NCBI RefSeq assembly: GCF_900104155.1
Contig: NZ_FMYB01000023.1
Location: 1-64,000 of the forward strand
Source: Butyrivibrio sp. INlla16
GTDB lineage: Bacteria > Bacillota > Clostridia > Lachnospirales > Lachnospiraceae
Direction: 5' to 3'
DNA length: 64,000 nucleotides
Both the position numbers and the translations under genes were made by a program. Of this stretch, positions 43,301 to 51,277 are shown in pieces. The notes beneath the pieces were generated by a model, which saw only the letters and a program-made list of their open reading frames with translations, did not search any database and had not been told where the DNA came from. How positions within the stretch are numbered: the first letter of the stretch is position 1; each line of letters starts with the position of its first letter.

Positions 43301-43533
43301 TCCAGTGGGAAAACATACGATTTTCTGTCAAGAAGAAGTCCTATAGGGGTACCCTCTTCCATCTCACCACACTTTGAAAGAATCCCATAAGCCGCCTTAT
43401 CAGATAATTCATCAAGGTTTCTGTATGTAAGTATCCTATCCTTGGCAATAATAGCTGTCTGATCAGGTATACTTTGCGCATTTTGTTTGATCTTATCAGG
43501 AATAAAAACCATTTCGGAATACTCTTTTGTCAT
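37369..43533 (-). CDS. two-module non-ribosomal peptide synthetase, A-T-C-A-T-C
   Basis: 2054 residues. A1 (about 1-505; IYTSGSTGVPKG near 160, YRTGD near 390); T1 with FGGTSLS near 550 (pantetheine Ser); C1 (about 605-1025); A2 (about 1045-1550; IYTSGSTGRPKG near 1198, YGPTEC near 1345); T2 with LGGDSLK near 1595; C2 (about 1645-2050) with intact HHLLMDG near 1776. There is no thioesterase or reductase. Three oddities: in A1 the position of the amino-group-binding Asp is Phe (near 210) while A2 keeps it (FDVSVVE); A5 of A1 reads FGATE; and C1 reads HLIASDA, losing the second His. It is translated after MATE exporter 43589-44923, with SD GAGAGGTG. Product unknown; a small acyl-amino acid or dipeptide-like amide is the inference. 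No phosphopantetheinyl transferase is seen. Confidence 0.93.
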   Translation of the reverse strand: MTKEYSEMVFIPDKIKQNAQSIPDQTAIIAKDRILTYRNLDELSDKAAYGILSKCGEMEEGTPIGLLLDRKSYVFPLELGIVRAGFAYIPMTDEYPEERIAYCLKNAGAGVFITTKEILDRKDELKDMDFQVLFVEEILSYEGEPKELPKIKGDRLTHIIYTSGSTGVPKGVRNTAYADAYIVNTKTGDCPIFEYYNFKKLTMAVTQISFVMSLLDYAILYNGGSVLFIPEEDYRDMEVLASKMLEYEVQSVFATPSFIKTFLDVKGTKPALAILDILFLAGEVMDESVMEAVFKINPWIHIINGFGATELNGISVCKLFTSEDRKISIGKPLPMATTYIVDSKGDNHNQLRVDENGELLVASPAVTVGYQGNNEKNKSSFTILDGERYYRTGDIAFKDSAGEYHLVGRKDDMVKLHGQRIELGEIESVLREFEGVKQCKVLMRNNGAEDFLAAFYTAKEEYTKNTLSDFLKVKLPVYMVPSAFVYLDEMPLNANKKIDRVKLLEMPITVNRSDYVAPETELEKKICNLFETVLSMDGLGKNADFFEFGGTSLSVTKFLSKLSEEGYSVSYGDVNEHPTPGELADFIENSGDKLGIPQLDRDEYPLTKTQLGIYLEGITGGNKETYTMQYMMEAAPEIDENRIIDAVHKLFDAHPSMKYMIRCRENELPYSEFVPDAKVEVPVFEGKDEDRLTFLKSYMPVVKVLDNLLFNFAVYKSEKCCYLILRTHLIASDATSISLIISDLNRAIHGTELQKDGFLVQQAGLYEQLLLQNGAHDKAADYYKKLFAKMDGIDPLAGDLNHPLTPGVSQNYRYEPGTLKAETVKKFCLENQISEGAFFMGAMAILLGKYLYSDQVSFSMVYNGRSLSEMENTIGTLIKRIPVYGDLTGDKSVKDFLLDVSKQIFANMSNDIYSFDEVLKNCPVNEDVELIFQGDLFTDKMGKDGGEQLLKSNSYFMEHYHTGMVTGCMSIQLFSTDGFYNMTIEYRNEKFSEKWIKIFADHLFIVAKGLLECENIGDIVMMSDAEKEKISGFNETAFPIEFVPVHEQIAAYAKKSPDKKAVICNGKSLTFKELDVLSDSIGCFLSGFGVGKDVPVGVLLDRSIDVYALENGILKAGGAFVPFIPEYPDERIDFCMKDAQIPILVTSGEIKEAREGLCDNGYKVVTLEEIIEAGTGNVNKGAFTPYKSDRHDLAYCIYTSGSTGRPKGVMIEHGNIFNYCHRNEKSVEIMNYADEGRVCLALASFSFDVSVVEQFVPLTNGNTVVIATEDEIHDPELFAKLVNENGVNGITCTPTYLSSLLGIPVSRDAIKNLTFFDIGAEAFPAPLYDNLRSLRDDSVILNVYGPTECTMGCSADVVDDPANVTIGNPIANTAFYIFDKFGNELPVGLRGELIIAGDQVGRGYVNLPEKTAAAFFEHKGQKAYHSGDLCSWADNGKVRIFGRIDNQIKLRGFRIELDEIEKVMSEFAGIKAAAVRVIKTGGKEFLAGYYSCEVATGADSENGPDIDAYKEFIKGKLPEYMVPQVFRRVDDMPLTVNGKIDRKALPVPDASELQAEYVAPENEVEKKLCEAFEKALSLEAGSIGTADDFFELGGDSLKAMAVLSEVAIDGLTAADIFQKKTPKEIALVVNSRSSMGDPVEIDDKARTKTYGLSSMQIKMVDYQLYNPGSSMWSNMHILVRFGKEIDADKLCDAVNTAIRNHPGLCVVFEYNDDCELQQRYDPSIFSGVTVEDIEESDIGGLAKTLVVPFRKILKSCLFRTRVFRTGEHSYFFLDVHHLLMDGGSLGVLLQDVTDAYYGRELKRDFYFTLLENAALGREKGIYDDDREYFEAQYGKNAEGFKIIVTPDHKSNKNSSAGRMVRLDFDAEQVKKAEEKWGVTHSCMAITSALVALSEHEKEDKVMCNWIYNDRLSPEAEHAVGLLIKNLPVGVDVSKYDNPSDLLFEVKRQIGEGIAHCSYDYFTGFDSAFNSDPMEVNLQLGINADELDELGPEFIELDDPYSAASARLELELLENEYGDGGFDAELEYVEEIFDKENILTFHDLYVKILESMVKA

Positions 43534-43588
43534 TATCAGCACCTCTCGATCTTTACATTTTTCTGACTCGTTACATATTTCCCAACTG

Positions 43589-44923
43589 TTATACAGATAT
43601 ATCTTTCCTATATCTTGTTTTATTTAGAATAACCACTATTACGATAGTAATAATTTCCGCCACCAGAGCTGTGTACCATATCGAGTCTTTACCAAATAAG
43701 TAAGGAAGCAGATAAACCAGTATTATCGGCATAAAGAAGCTTCTTGTAAAAGCAATAATCGCAGACGAAAGTCCATCCGATATTCCTGTAAAAAATGATG
43801 ATGAAAACATATTTACTCCGGAAAGGAGAAATGCCGCTCCGCAAACTCTGAGTGCATAAGTGGACATATCTGCAAGAACCGTATCATATCCCACAAATAT
43901 CTGTGAAATCAGAGGGCTAAAGACCATAGATATCGCCAGCATAATACTCCCCCAGATCAAAGAAAGTTTTATTCCCTCATTACGAAGCCTTGTAAGCTCA
44001 TCATAGTTTTTCTCTCCAAATCTATAACCGAAGACAGGAATCATTGCTATACCAAAGCCCATAAATACAGCATAGAATATTCCGGTTACATATTCCGTAA
44101 CGGCATAAGCAGAAACGCCTCTTGTTGCAAGAAGAGTAATGAGTCGCTTATTGAAAATAATAGCAACAACTGCATAAGAAACAGCATCAACCATCTCAGA
44201 GGATCCGTTGCCCAGAGCCTGTCCGATATAGTTCACATGAATCTTAAATGAAGTGAGGTGAAGGTTATGCTTTTTATCAACAAAATAGCGAACCGCCACA
44301 ACCAGGCTGACGCACCAGGCAATGCCCGTTGCAACAGCAGCACCGGTTAGTCCAAACCCCAAAATTCCCACGAACAGGAAATCAAGTATTATATTAGTTA
44401 CAGCATTCACCACAGAAACAATCAGTCCAAGCCTTCCCTCATCGGCAGTAACCAGGTACTCCTGAAAGGCATAATTCATCATCTCCGCAGGCATAAAAGC
44501 TGCCAGTATTCTTCCGTATGCAGCGCAGTACGGAACAAGATCATCAGTTGCACCTACTATTTTCGCGATCTGTGCCATGAACACAAATGCCACCGCAGAC
44601 ACGATAGTACCAAAAATAAGAAGAAAAATACTGAGCATGGACAATGTCTGCCTTGCTTCTTCGTCCTTTCCCTCTCCGAGCAAAGCTGCAATAATAGCGC
44701 TTCCGCCTGCTCCAACCACAAGTCCCAAAGACATCAAAAGGGCCAGAGGCGGAAATATCATATTTTCGGCAGCGAATACTTCCTCACCGAGAAAATTGGA
44801 AATAAAATAGCCGTCGACAACCTGATAAGTGTTATCAACCAGCTGCATTCCAATACAGGGAAGTGAAAACAGAATCATTTTTTTCAGAGTGAATTTATCG
44901 GAAATTTTAATGGTTTCTTTCAT
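43589..44923 (-). CDS. MATE family multidrug/efflux transporter
   Basis: 444 residues, twelve predicted helices in two similar halves, MATE fold. The start region KISDKFTLKKMILFSLPCIGMQLVDNTYQVVDGYF is typical of the family. Another landmark is GAGGSAIIAALLGEG near 75; the second half begins near residue 240. MATE proteins export drugs or metabolites using Na+ or H+. It is the first gene of the MATE-NRPS operon, 55 bp upstream of the NRPS start, so the NRPS product is a likely substrate (inference). The start is uncertain by three codons (44932 or 44923). Confidence 0.87.
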   Translation of the reverse strand: MKETIKISDKFTLKKMILFSLPCIGMQLVDNTYQVVDGYFISNFLGEEVFAAENMIFPPLALLMSLGLVVGAGGSAIIAALLGEGKDEEARQTLSMLSIFLLIFGTIVSAVAFVFMAQIAKIVGATDDLVPYCAAYGRILAAFMPAEMMNYAFQEYLVTADEGRLGLIVSVVNAVTNIILDFLFVGILGFGLTGAAVATGIAWCVSLVVAVRYFVDKKHNLHLTSFKIHVNYIGQALGNGSSEMVDAVSYAVVAIIFNKRLITLLATRGVSAYAVTEYVTGIFYAVFMGFGIAMIPVFGYRFGEKNYDELTRLRNEGIKLSLIWGSIMLAISMVFSPLISQIFVGYDTVLADMSTYALRVCGAAFLLSGVNMFSSSFFTGISDGLSSAIIAFTRSFFMPIILVYLLPYLFGKDSIWYTALVAEIITIVIVVILNKTRYRKDISV

Positions 44924-45131
44924 AATAATCATCCCGTTTTTAGTGTTGTCTGTAACAAATTAATTTTACAACACGCAGGCCTAATTAGCTCCTTAAATTT
45001 ATCGTTTTTATGATAAATACTTTATTAAAATTTTATAAAATCAAAGTATTTTAATCATAAATGGCTCATAATATATCCATAGTCTCACATACTTTCGTAA
45101 TATAAATTGTCATATGTCAGGAGGATGAAAA

Positions 45132-46160
45132 ATGGTTACAGCAAAGAAGTTTCTTTCTACACTTTTCTCATTTGTTCTAGCTCTTTCATTTATTATTTCT
45201 GCCAATATAAACGTTACAGCAGCTGAAAATGTCAACGTCCTTCCTTTTACCAGTCCGCTTAATTACGCAGACAGCAGCAACTGGCTATATGATGGTATCG
45301 GCGATGACAAACCTGTTGACGTCTTTATAGTTGCACCGTCAGTAGATGTTAAAAGTGAGATCAATTCGGCGATTACGCCCGGATATAAAAAGAGCTTCAG
45401 AAATGCCATGAATCAACAGCAGGCCCTCTATGCATATACCGCAAAACTGTATGCACCCTATTACAGACAGGCCGCTTTGAAAGCCTACGAATATGATAAC
45501 GTAACCAGAGAAAAAATTCTTGCCAATGCTTATATAGACGTTTCTGCATCCTTCAAATACTATCTTGAGCACAAAAATAATGGCAGGCCTATAATCCTTG
45601 CTGGCTTTTCACAGGGCGCAGATATGTGCTACAGACTTCTTCAGGAATATTATGGAGGGGATAGTGAAAGGGCAACATCTCTTAGAAATAACCTTGTGGC
45701 AGTATATGCAATCGGTTGGAATATGACAGAGGATATGGTACAGAAGTACCCTCAGATAAAGCCTGCCACAGGCGAGCTTGATACAGGAGTTGTAATAAGC
45801 TATGACTGTGAAGATGGGAATGTGACAGACAGTATCATCACCCCAAAAGGAACAAGAGCCCTCTCCATCAACCCGCTAAACTGGAGAACAGACAGCAAAG
45901 TGGCCGATAAGAAACTCAATAAAGGAAGCGTTACGCAGGATTCTACCGGTGCGATAACCTCCTGCACAGTTGGAGCCTATGGCGCATACATAGATCCCGA
46001 AAGAGGTACTCTGATCGTCACAGGAATTGACACCAATCAGTATCCTGCAGGATTATCCATATTCCCCACCGGCTCACTTCACCTTTATGATAATTTTCTG
46101 TTCTTTGTGAACCTTCAGGAAAATATACAAAAAAGAACAAATGCTTTTCTCGAAAGATAA
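45132..46160 (+). CDS. secreted DUF3089 alpha/beta-hydrolase-like protein
   Basis: 342 residues. A Sec signal peptide (MVTAKKFLSTLFSFVLALSF, cut near VTAA-E at about 32). The DUF3089 pattern is clear: DVFIVAPSVDV, QQALYAYTAKLYAPYYRQAAL, then RPIILAGFSQGADMCYRLL with the nucleophile Ser in GFSQG near 160, and a C-terminal GSLHLYDNFLF with a candidate catalytic His. Substrate unknown. It is divergent from the MATE-NRPS operon across 208 bp; it may act on the exported product, but this is only positional. SD AGGAGG. It ends 4 bp from the convergent oppC. Confidence 0.8.
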   Translation: MVTAKKFLSTLFSFVLALSFIISANINVTAAENVNVLPFTSPLNYADSSNWLYDGIGDDKPVDVFIVAPSVDVKSEINSAITPGYKKSFRNAMNQQQALYAYTAKLYAPYYRQAALKAYEYDNVTREKILANAYIDVSASFKYYLEHKNNGRPIILAGFSQGADMCYRLLQEYYGGDSERATSLRNNLVAVYAIGWNMTEDMVQKYPQIKPATGELDTGVVISYDCEDGNVTDSIITPKGTRALSINPLNWRTDSKVADKKLNKGSVTQDSTGAITSCTVGAYGAYIDPERGTLIVTGIDTNQYPAGLSIFPTGSLHLYDNFLFFVNLQENIQKRTNAFLER

Positions 46161-46164
46161 AAGC

Positions 46165-47175
46165 TTACTCAAACGCATCCTTTAATCCTTCTGCCACAAG
46201 ATTTGCCGATATCATTAATAGGACAAGCAAAATCATAGGTGGAATAAGTGTATATGGGTGGATCAGGCAATTATCAAAACCTTCGGAAATAAGTCTTCCA
46301 AGGGAGCAGCTTCCAACAGGAAGTCCAAGTCCCACAAAGCTGAGGAAAGTTTCAAAAAAGATTGCCGTTGGGATGGACACCATAAGTTCAGTTACCAGGG
46401 ATTCAAAAATATTGGGAAGTATTTCCCTGAACAGAATAAAGAAATCGCCCGCTCCAAGTGTTCTGGCAGCGAGAATATATTCCCTGTCCTTAAGCTTAAA
46501 TACCTGAGCTCTGGCAATAATACTCATCTCCATCCAGCCAGTCAGCATAATAGCTATGATAATAGAACTGATACCGGGCTTAAATACCAGCATCAAAAGC
46601 GTTACAACCACAAGGGTGGGAATACTGCTAAGCACGTCCACTATTTGTTGCATGATTAGATCTGTCTTTCCACCTATATACCCGGATATCATTCCGTAGT
46701 TCATACCGATAACCAGTGAAATCATGCCTGCTGCCAAGGCAATAAGAAGAGACACCTGCATGCCTTTGAAGCATCTCGAAAACAGATCCCTTCCCAGCTG
46801 ATCGGTTCCAAATAAATAGGCCGTTTCATCTATGGAAAGCTCTTCATATTTATTAACTGTTCTCTCTCCAGTTGTATAAGGTATTCTCTCCGAGCCGTTT
46901 AAAATTCCGGGTATCTTAGGAGCTACAAAGCTTCGATCCGGATTCTGTGCATCTATCGCTTTTCCCGAAAGAGCAGGAATAAGTATACTGGCAATAACAA
47001 GTATAGTTAGTGTAATAAGCCCAAACATTGCTGCCTTATTCCTCTTATATCTTCTGAGCGCAGTTTTCAACCTTCCTTCACCCGAGAAGGTAGTATCTAT
47101 CTCCATATCATCAGTTCTGACCGCCACTTCAAAATCTTCCGCAGTAAAACCATCCTCATATTTTTCGATTGCCAT
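46165..47175 (-). CDS. oligopeptide ABC transporter permease (OppC/DppC type)
   Basis: 336 residues. A cytosolic N-terminal extension of about 40 residues precedes the OppC_N helix, and six helices in total. The EAA-type loop AARTLGAGDFFILFREILPN is near residue 230. The extracytoplasmic segment after helix 1 contains FGTDQLGRDLFSRC, typical of OppC. It pairs with the OppB permease 45 bp upstream. Last gene of the ParB/HAD-opp operon; no terminator is visible before the convergent DUF3089 gene. Confidence 0.9.
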   Translation of the reverse strand: MAIEKYEDGFTAEDFEVAVRTDDMEIDTTFSGEGRLKTALRRYKRNKAAMFGLITLTILVIASILIPALSGKAIDAQNPDRSFVAPKIPGILNGSERIPYTTGERTVNKYEELSIDETAYLFGTDQLGRDLFSRCFKGMQVSLLIALAAGMISLVIGMNYGMISGYIGGKTDLIMQQIVDVLSSIPTLVVVTLLMLVFKPGISSIIIAIMLTGWMEMSIIARAQVFKLKDREYILAARTLGAGDFFILFREILPNIFESLVTELMVSIPTAIFFETFLSFVGLGLPVGSCSLGRLISEGFDNCLIHPYTLIPPMILLVLLMISANLVAEGLKDAFE

Positions 47176-47220
47176 AGTTCTACCCTTTCTTAATCAAGCT
47201 ACTTTTAACCGGCTCTGTTA

Positions 47221-48159
47221 TTACTTACCGGCACCTCCGGATACTCGTATTCTGGGATCTATAAGTCCATAAACCAGATCCAGAACAAGTCTTGCAGCCA
47301 CATATATAACCGCATAAACAAAACTCAGTGCTATTACCACGTTGTAGTCATTAGCTGTTATTGCGGTGGTAAGAAGCGCCCCAATTCCCGGTATGGAAAA
47401 AATTCTCTCTGTAACGAGAGATCCCGTAAGAAGTGAAACCAACAGCATTGCCATCACCGTTATTACAGGAATCATTGAATTACGAAGAACATACCCAAAC
47501 AATATCTCTTTCTCCGAAATCCCCTGACTCCTTGCAAAGAGCACATAGTCTGACTTAAGAACCATAGTTGCTTCATCCCTTGTGAACTTCATAACAACTC
47601 CCATAACGCCTATTGAAAGTGCAATCACAGGCATAATGGAGGTTCTTACCGGAATTCTGAAATCATATAGAAGAGGCAAAGCTTTCCATCTAAATCCGAC
47701 ATAATAATTCAGTAATATAGCAAAAATATATGAGGGAACAGACACTCCAAGTATACTGATTATCATGCATATTACGTCCATGGCTTTTCCTCTGTTAAAT
47801 GCTGCAAGAAAGCCAAGTGCAAGCCCCGCAATGCTTCCGATAAGCATTGCCGCACCTCCTACCTGCATGGAAACCGGTAGTCTTGTGCTGATAAGCGACG
47901 CAACAGGAGTATTAACCGAAATGCTGTAGCTATCACCAAAATCCCCATGAAGCATATTTATCATATATACTCCAAATCGGTATATGACAGGTTTATCCAG
48001 CCCATAAGCTTCATATAGCACCTGCTTTTGCTCTTCGCTTAGCTTCTCATCGTTAAACGGAGATCCGGGCATCAATTCCATAAGCATGAATAGTATAAAA
48101 ATTATAAGGATAAGAGATAAAACTGATATCAATATTTTTTTGATAGTATATTTAACCAT
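47221..48159 (-). CDS. oligopeptide ABC transporter permease (OppB/DppB type)
   Basis: 312 residues, six helices. The N-terminus YTIKKILISVLSLILIIFILF is the standard OppB first helix, followed by MPGSPF. The EAA loop is ARSQGISEKEILFGYVLRNSMIPVIT near residue 205, and the end is DPRIRV. Located 11 bp after the binding-protein gene; forms the channel with the OppC protein. Confidence 0.92.
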   Translation of the reverse strand: MVKYTIKKILISVLSLILIIFILFMLMELMPGSPFNDEKLSEEQKQVLYEAYGLDKPVIYRFGVYMINMLHGDFGDSYSISVNTPVASLISTRLPVSMQVGGAAMLIGSIAGLALGFLAAFNRGKAMDVICMIISILGVSVPSYIFAILLNYYVGFRWKALPLLYDFRIPVRTSIMPVIALSIGVMGVVMKFTRDEATMVLKSDYVLFARSQGISEKEILFGYVLRNSMIPVITVMAMLLVSLLTGSLVTERIFSIPGIGALLTTAITANDYNVVIALSFVYAVIYVAARLVLDLVYGLIDPRIRVSGGAGK

Positions 48160-48170
48160 TTTTCTCTCCT

Positions 48171-49811
48171 TTACCTATTCTTAGAAACCCACGTCGGATC
48201 CAAAGTCGAGCCGTTAAAGTCAAACACCACATCCTTAACCCCGCCGGATATCAGCCATGCATTCCCTTTTGCATATATAGGAAAATAAAGACTCTCTTCC
48301 ATCAGCAAATCCTCTGCTTCATGAAGCATTTCGAATCTGCGAGTAGGATCTGTTTCAATCACTGCATCATCTAAAAGCTTGTCATATTTTTCGCTTTTAA
48401 GGTCCGCATAATCATATTTCGACGTAGATATAAATAGTGACAAGAATGTATTGGGATCTGAATAATCGGCTCCCCACCCGGCTACATATAGATCATTTTC
48501 TTTTTTATCCAGGTCATCCCAATACTGCTTGGCAGGAATAACCTTTGCATCAATACTTAGCCCTGGAAGATTATTCTCCCACTCATTAATAATCATCTCT
48601 ATCACAGTTTCATCATTGGGTCTGCATATTAGCGAAAGCTCAAGTGTTTTAGCGTTTATTTCATCAAGTCCCTGCTGCCAGTATTCCAGCGCTTTCTCCT
48701 TATCATAGGCACATACATCGCTATATTCACCCGGCTCTTTCACATAGTCATTTCCGTTGGTATCAAGACTGAAGTTTTCGGGAATAAACCTTTCCAGCGG
48801 TGCAGTTCCTCTCTTTGTTATATTTCTTACAATACTTTCCCGGTTAATTGACTTTATAAGTGCACGCCTTATATTTTTATTTTTGAGTGCGCTGTTATGA
48901 GCCGGAACCGTACCCATATAAAATATGCTTCCTGAAGCATTCTCTGTAACGTTCTCGTCATCTTCTGCCAGCTCCTGAATAGAACCTGAAAGATTTATAA
49001 CATCCAGTGCACCACTCTCATAGCACATCATCGCCTGCTGGCCGCTTTGTACATATCTTATTGAAATACCAGAAAGCTTTACTGCTTCAGAATCGTAATA
49101 ATAGGGGTTCTTACTGTAATGAACCTGGGTATCAAATGGTTCATAGCGATCTATGTAGAATGGCCCGCTTCCTAAAATATATTCGGCCTTTGTGGCATAA
49201 AGGCTCCCGCATTTTTCAACAAAAGATCTGCTGCAGGGTGCACTACATGAAGTTGCAAGAGTGCTGATAAAATATGGGCATGGTCTTTCCAATTCTATCA
49301 CCAGCGTCCTGTCATCAGGTGCAGAGACCCCAAGTTCCGACAAAGGTAGCTGTCCCTCATTAACTGCCTGTATATTCTTCACCTCGCAAATATCATGAAA
49401 GACAAAAATTGCGCTGCTTCCTGATAACGGATCTGCAATTCTTTGAAGAGCATAAACAAAATCCTCCGCTGTTATCGGTGTTCCGTCACTGTACTTTATA
49501 TCGTCCCTCAGCTTTATCGTGTAGATAAGCCCATCTTCAGATGCTTCATAACCTGCTGCCAGATCCTCTTTAATTTCACCGTTTACATCTTTGAAAAGTG
49601 TTGAGATCATTGGCCTTAGGTAATCAGTGGAAGCTGAATCAAAAGCCATCTGCGCATCCATCGTAATAGGCAAATTTGCAAATCCGATATTGAGTTCTTT
49701 CTCCGCATCTATGTCCGCACTTTCATTTGCACCCGAACAGGCCGTAGCACAGAAAACTATCAGAGCAACTGTCAGCAACGCAATATATCTTTTGCTTACA
49801 TACCTACTCAT
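48171..49811 (-). CDS. peptide-binding lipoprotein (OppA/DppA, SBP family 5)
   Basis: 546 residues. Lipoprotein signal with lipobox CATAC-SG near residue 25. Solute-binding family 5 landmarks: MDAQMAFDSAS near 50, AAGYEASEDGLIYTIKLRDDIKYSDGTPITAEDFVYAL near 90-125, and WGADYSDPNTFLSLF near 445. It captures peptides outside the membrane. The start at 49811 follows a G-rich SD and overlaps the ATPase stop by 4 nt (ATGA). Confidence 0.92.
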   Translation of the reverse strand: MSRYVSKRYIALLTVALIVFCATACSGANESADIDAEKELNIGFANLPITMDAQMAFDSASTDYLRPMISTLFKDVNGEIKEDLAAGYEASEDGLIYTIKLRDDIKYSDGTPITAEDFVYALQRIADPLSGSSAIFVFHDICEVKNIQAVNEGQLPLSELGVSAPDDRTLVIELERPCPYFISTLATSCSAPCSRSFVEKCGSLYATKAEYILGSGPFYIDRYEPFDTQVHYSKNPYYYDSEAVKLSGISIRYVQSGQQAMMCYESGALDVINLSGSIQELAEDDENVTENASGSIFYMGTVPAHNSALKNKNIRRALIKSINRESIVRNITKRGTAPLERFIPENFSLDTNGNDYVKEPGEYSDVCAYDKEKALEYWQQGLDEINAKTLELSLICRPNDETVIEMIINEWENNLPGLSIDAKVIPAKQYWDDLDKKENDLYVAGWGADYSDPNTFLSLFISTSKYDYADLKSEKYDKLLDDAVIETDPTRRFEMLHEAEDLLMEESLYFPIYAKGNAWLISGGVKDVVFDFNGSTLDPTWVSKNR

Positions 49812-50770
49812 ATCGATAACCCCCATTTCTCAAATTCACTGTCCGTGCACCATACTTTATGTTTTTCGTTGCCATTTACGTCATGCCAAAATCCATTTTC
49901 ATAGAGAATACCGGAGGTCTCATAGTCATAATGCTCATCCTTCTTAAACTGAACAATTGGATTTGGAATTGGATTGGCGGCAAGAAGATTGCGTGTATAG
50001 GGATGCGCAGGATTTTTGAAAATCTCCTCTTCCTCTCCGGTCTCGAGGAGATAGCCGCGGTGAAGAACGCCTATCCTCTGGCACAAATACCTTACCATTG
50101 ACAGGTCATGGGAAATGAAAAGAAATGCAGTACCGGTTTCCCTGCATATTCGCGATATCATATTTACAATCTGGGCCTGGACAGATGCATCCAAAGCAGC
50201 TATGCATTCATCGGCCACAATAAGCTTCGGCTTCATAATAAGGGCTCTTGCTATTCCAACTCTTTGCCTTTGTCCACCGGAAAACTGTCCGGGATATCTC
50301 TCTGCTTGTTCTTTTGACAAACCTACAGTTTCAAGAACTTCACTTATCATGCCATCCCGCTCTTCCATGGAAGAATACAGTTTATGGATATCCAGTCCGG
50401 CACCAACTATATCCTTAATCTTTTTCTTAGGATTAAGTGATGACATAGGATCCTGAAATATCATAGCAATCCTTTTTCCGACGATATTTGTCCTTAGATA
50501 AGATGGTGATTGTTTTAGAATATCTATCTCTTTCTCACCATCCTTTAGGATAATACTTCCCTTATTGATAATGGAACCTTCAGGCAAGATACCCATTACA
50601 GCTTTCATGGTGATCGACTTGCCTGAACCCGATTCACCAACGAGTGCAACCGTTTCACCTTTTCGAAGGATAAGATCAAGCCCTCTTATGGCATGTATTT
50701 TTTCCTTCCCCATCGATATACTTATATCCAGATTACTTATCTTCAAAACTTCCTGCGCTCTGTCAATCAT
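49808..50770 (-). CDS. peptide ABC transporter ATPase (OppD type) with altered Walker B region
   Basis: 320 residues. Walker A is GESGSGKSITMK near residue 41, the Q-loop MIFQDPMSSLNP near 98, the signature SGGQRQRVGIARAL near 163, Walker B LIVADECIAALDAS near 185, and the H-loop FISHDLSMVRYL near 220. The usual DEPTTALD is DECIAALD, so Pro-Thr-Thr is replaced but the catalytic Glu remains. Only this one ATPase is present; OppF is absent, so it may work as a homodimer or borrow a partner. An unusual acidic/aromatic C-terminal tail of about 50 residues follows. Coupled by ATGA overlaps on both sides. Confidence 0.88.
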   Translation of the reverse strand: MIDRAQEVLKISNLDISISMGKEKIHAIRGLDLILRKGETVALVGESGSGKSITMKAVMGILPEGSIINKGSIILKDGEKEIDILKQSPSYLRTNIVGKRIAMIFQDPMSSLNPKKKIKDIVGAGLDIHKLYSSMEERDGMISEVLETVGLSKEQAERYPGQFSGGQRQRVGIARALIMKPKLIVADECIAALDASVQAQIVNMISRICRETGTAFLFISHDLSMVRYLCQRIGVLHRGYLLETGEEEEIFKNPAHPYTRNLLAANPIPNPIVQFKKDEHYDYETSGILYENGFWHDVNGNEKHKVWCTDSEFEKWGLSI

Positions 50771-51273
50771 TCTTCATTCCTCATATTCATCTGCCTTATT
50801 TGTTCAGCACGTTCAATTACCTTCTCTGTCCACTCTTCATCCTGTCCTTTTACCTGATAAGCGGTATAACCATATTGCCTTCCCAAGGTACAAACAATAT
50901 TTTCATCATCAATATGCAGTGAAATCCTATATCTGCTGGGGAGCTTTTGCGGGAGGGTCGATCCGTTATCCCTCTGAACTTCTCTTAAATGTCTGTCAGC
51001 ATTGACGATGCCGTCAAACCGAACCCCATAATGCTTAAATAATTTGCTTATATATTTCTCAGTACGAAATGATGACGTATATACCCAGACTTCATATCCC
51101 ATATCCTGAAGCCTGTTTATCAGATCGGGGGTGCCTAGCCGCAGCCTCTCCTTATATATTTTGTTAAACGGAAATTTTAATTCGGGTTCGGTTTTTACGA
51201 TATCAGGATGTACAAAGAGCACTTCATCCAGATCAAAGGATACCCTCATTTTTGCTTCACTTTTATCCGGCAT
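50767..51273 (-). CDS. small HAD-like protein, paralogue of the ParB/HAD fusion
   Basis: 168 residues. HAD-fold signatures: motif I SFDLDEVLFV near residue 12, motif II VYTSSF near 65, and motif IV HIDDENIV near 125. The middle part, LGTPDLINRLQDMGYEVWVYTSS...FDGIV, matches the C-terminal domain of the upstream neighbour 51278-52165. No cap domain. The reaction is unknown; a phosphatase- or nucleotidase-like role is possible. The start at 51273 lies 4 nt after the upstream stop; an earlier start would overlap. It overlaps the peptide transporter ATPase by 4 nt. Confidence 0.75.
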   Translation of the reverse strand: MPDKSEAKMRVSFDLDEVLFVHPDIVKTEPELKFPFNKIYKERLRLGTPDLINRLQDMGYEVWVYTSSFRTEKYISKLFKHYGVRFDGIVNADRHLREVQRDNGSTLPQKLPSRYRISLHIDDENIVCTLGRQYGYTAYQVKGQDEEWTEKVIERAEQIRQMNMRNEE

Positions 51274-51277
51274 CTCC

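Noticed and set aside
45030..45131. Riboswitch or operator in the MATE/DUF3089 divergent spacer
   Set aside because: The spacer is AT-rich without conserved RNA motifs or a convincing palindrome.
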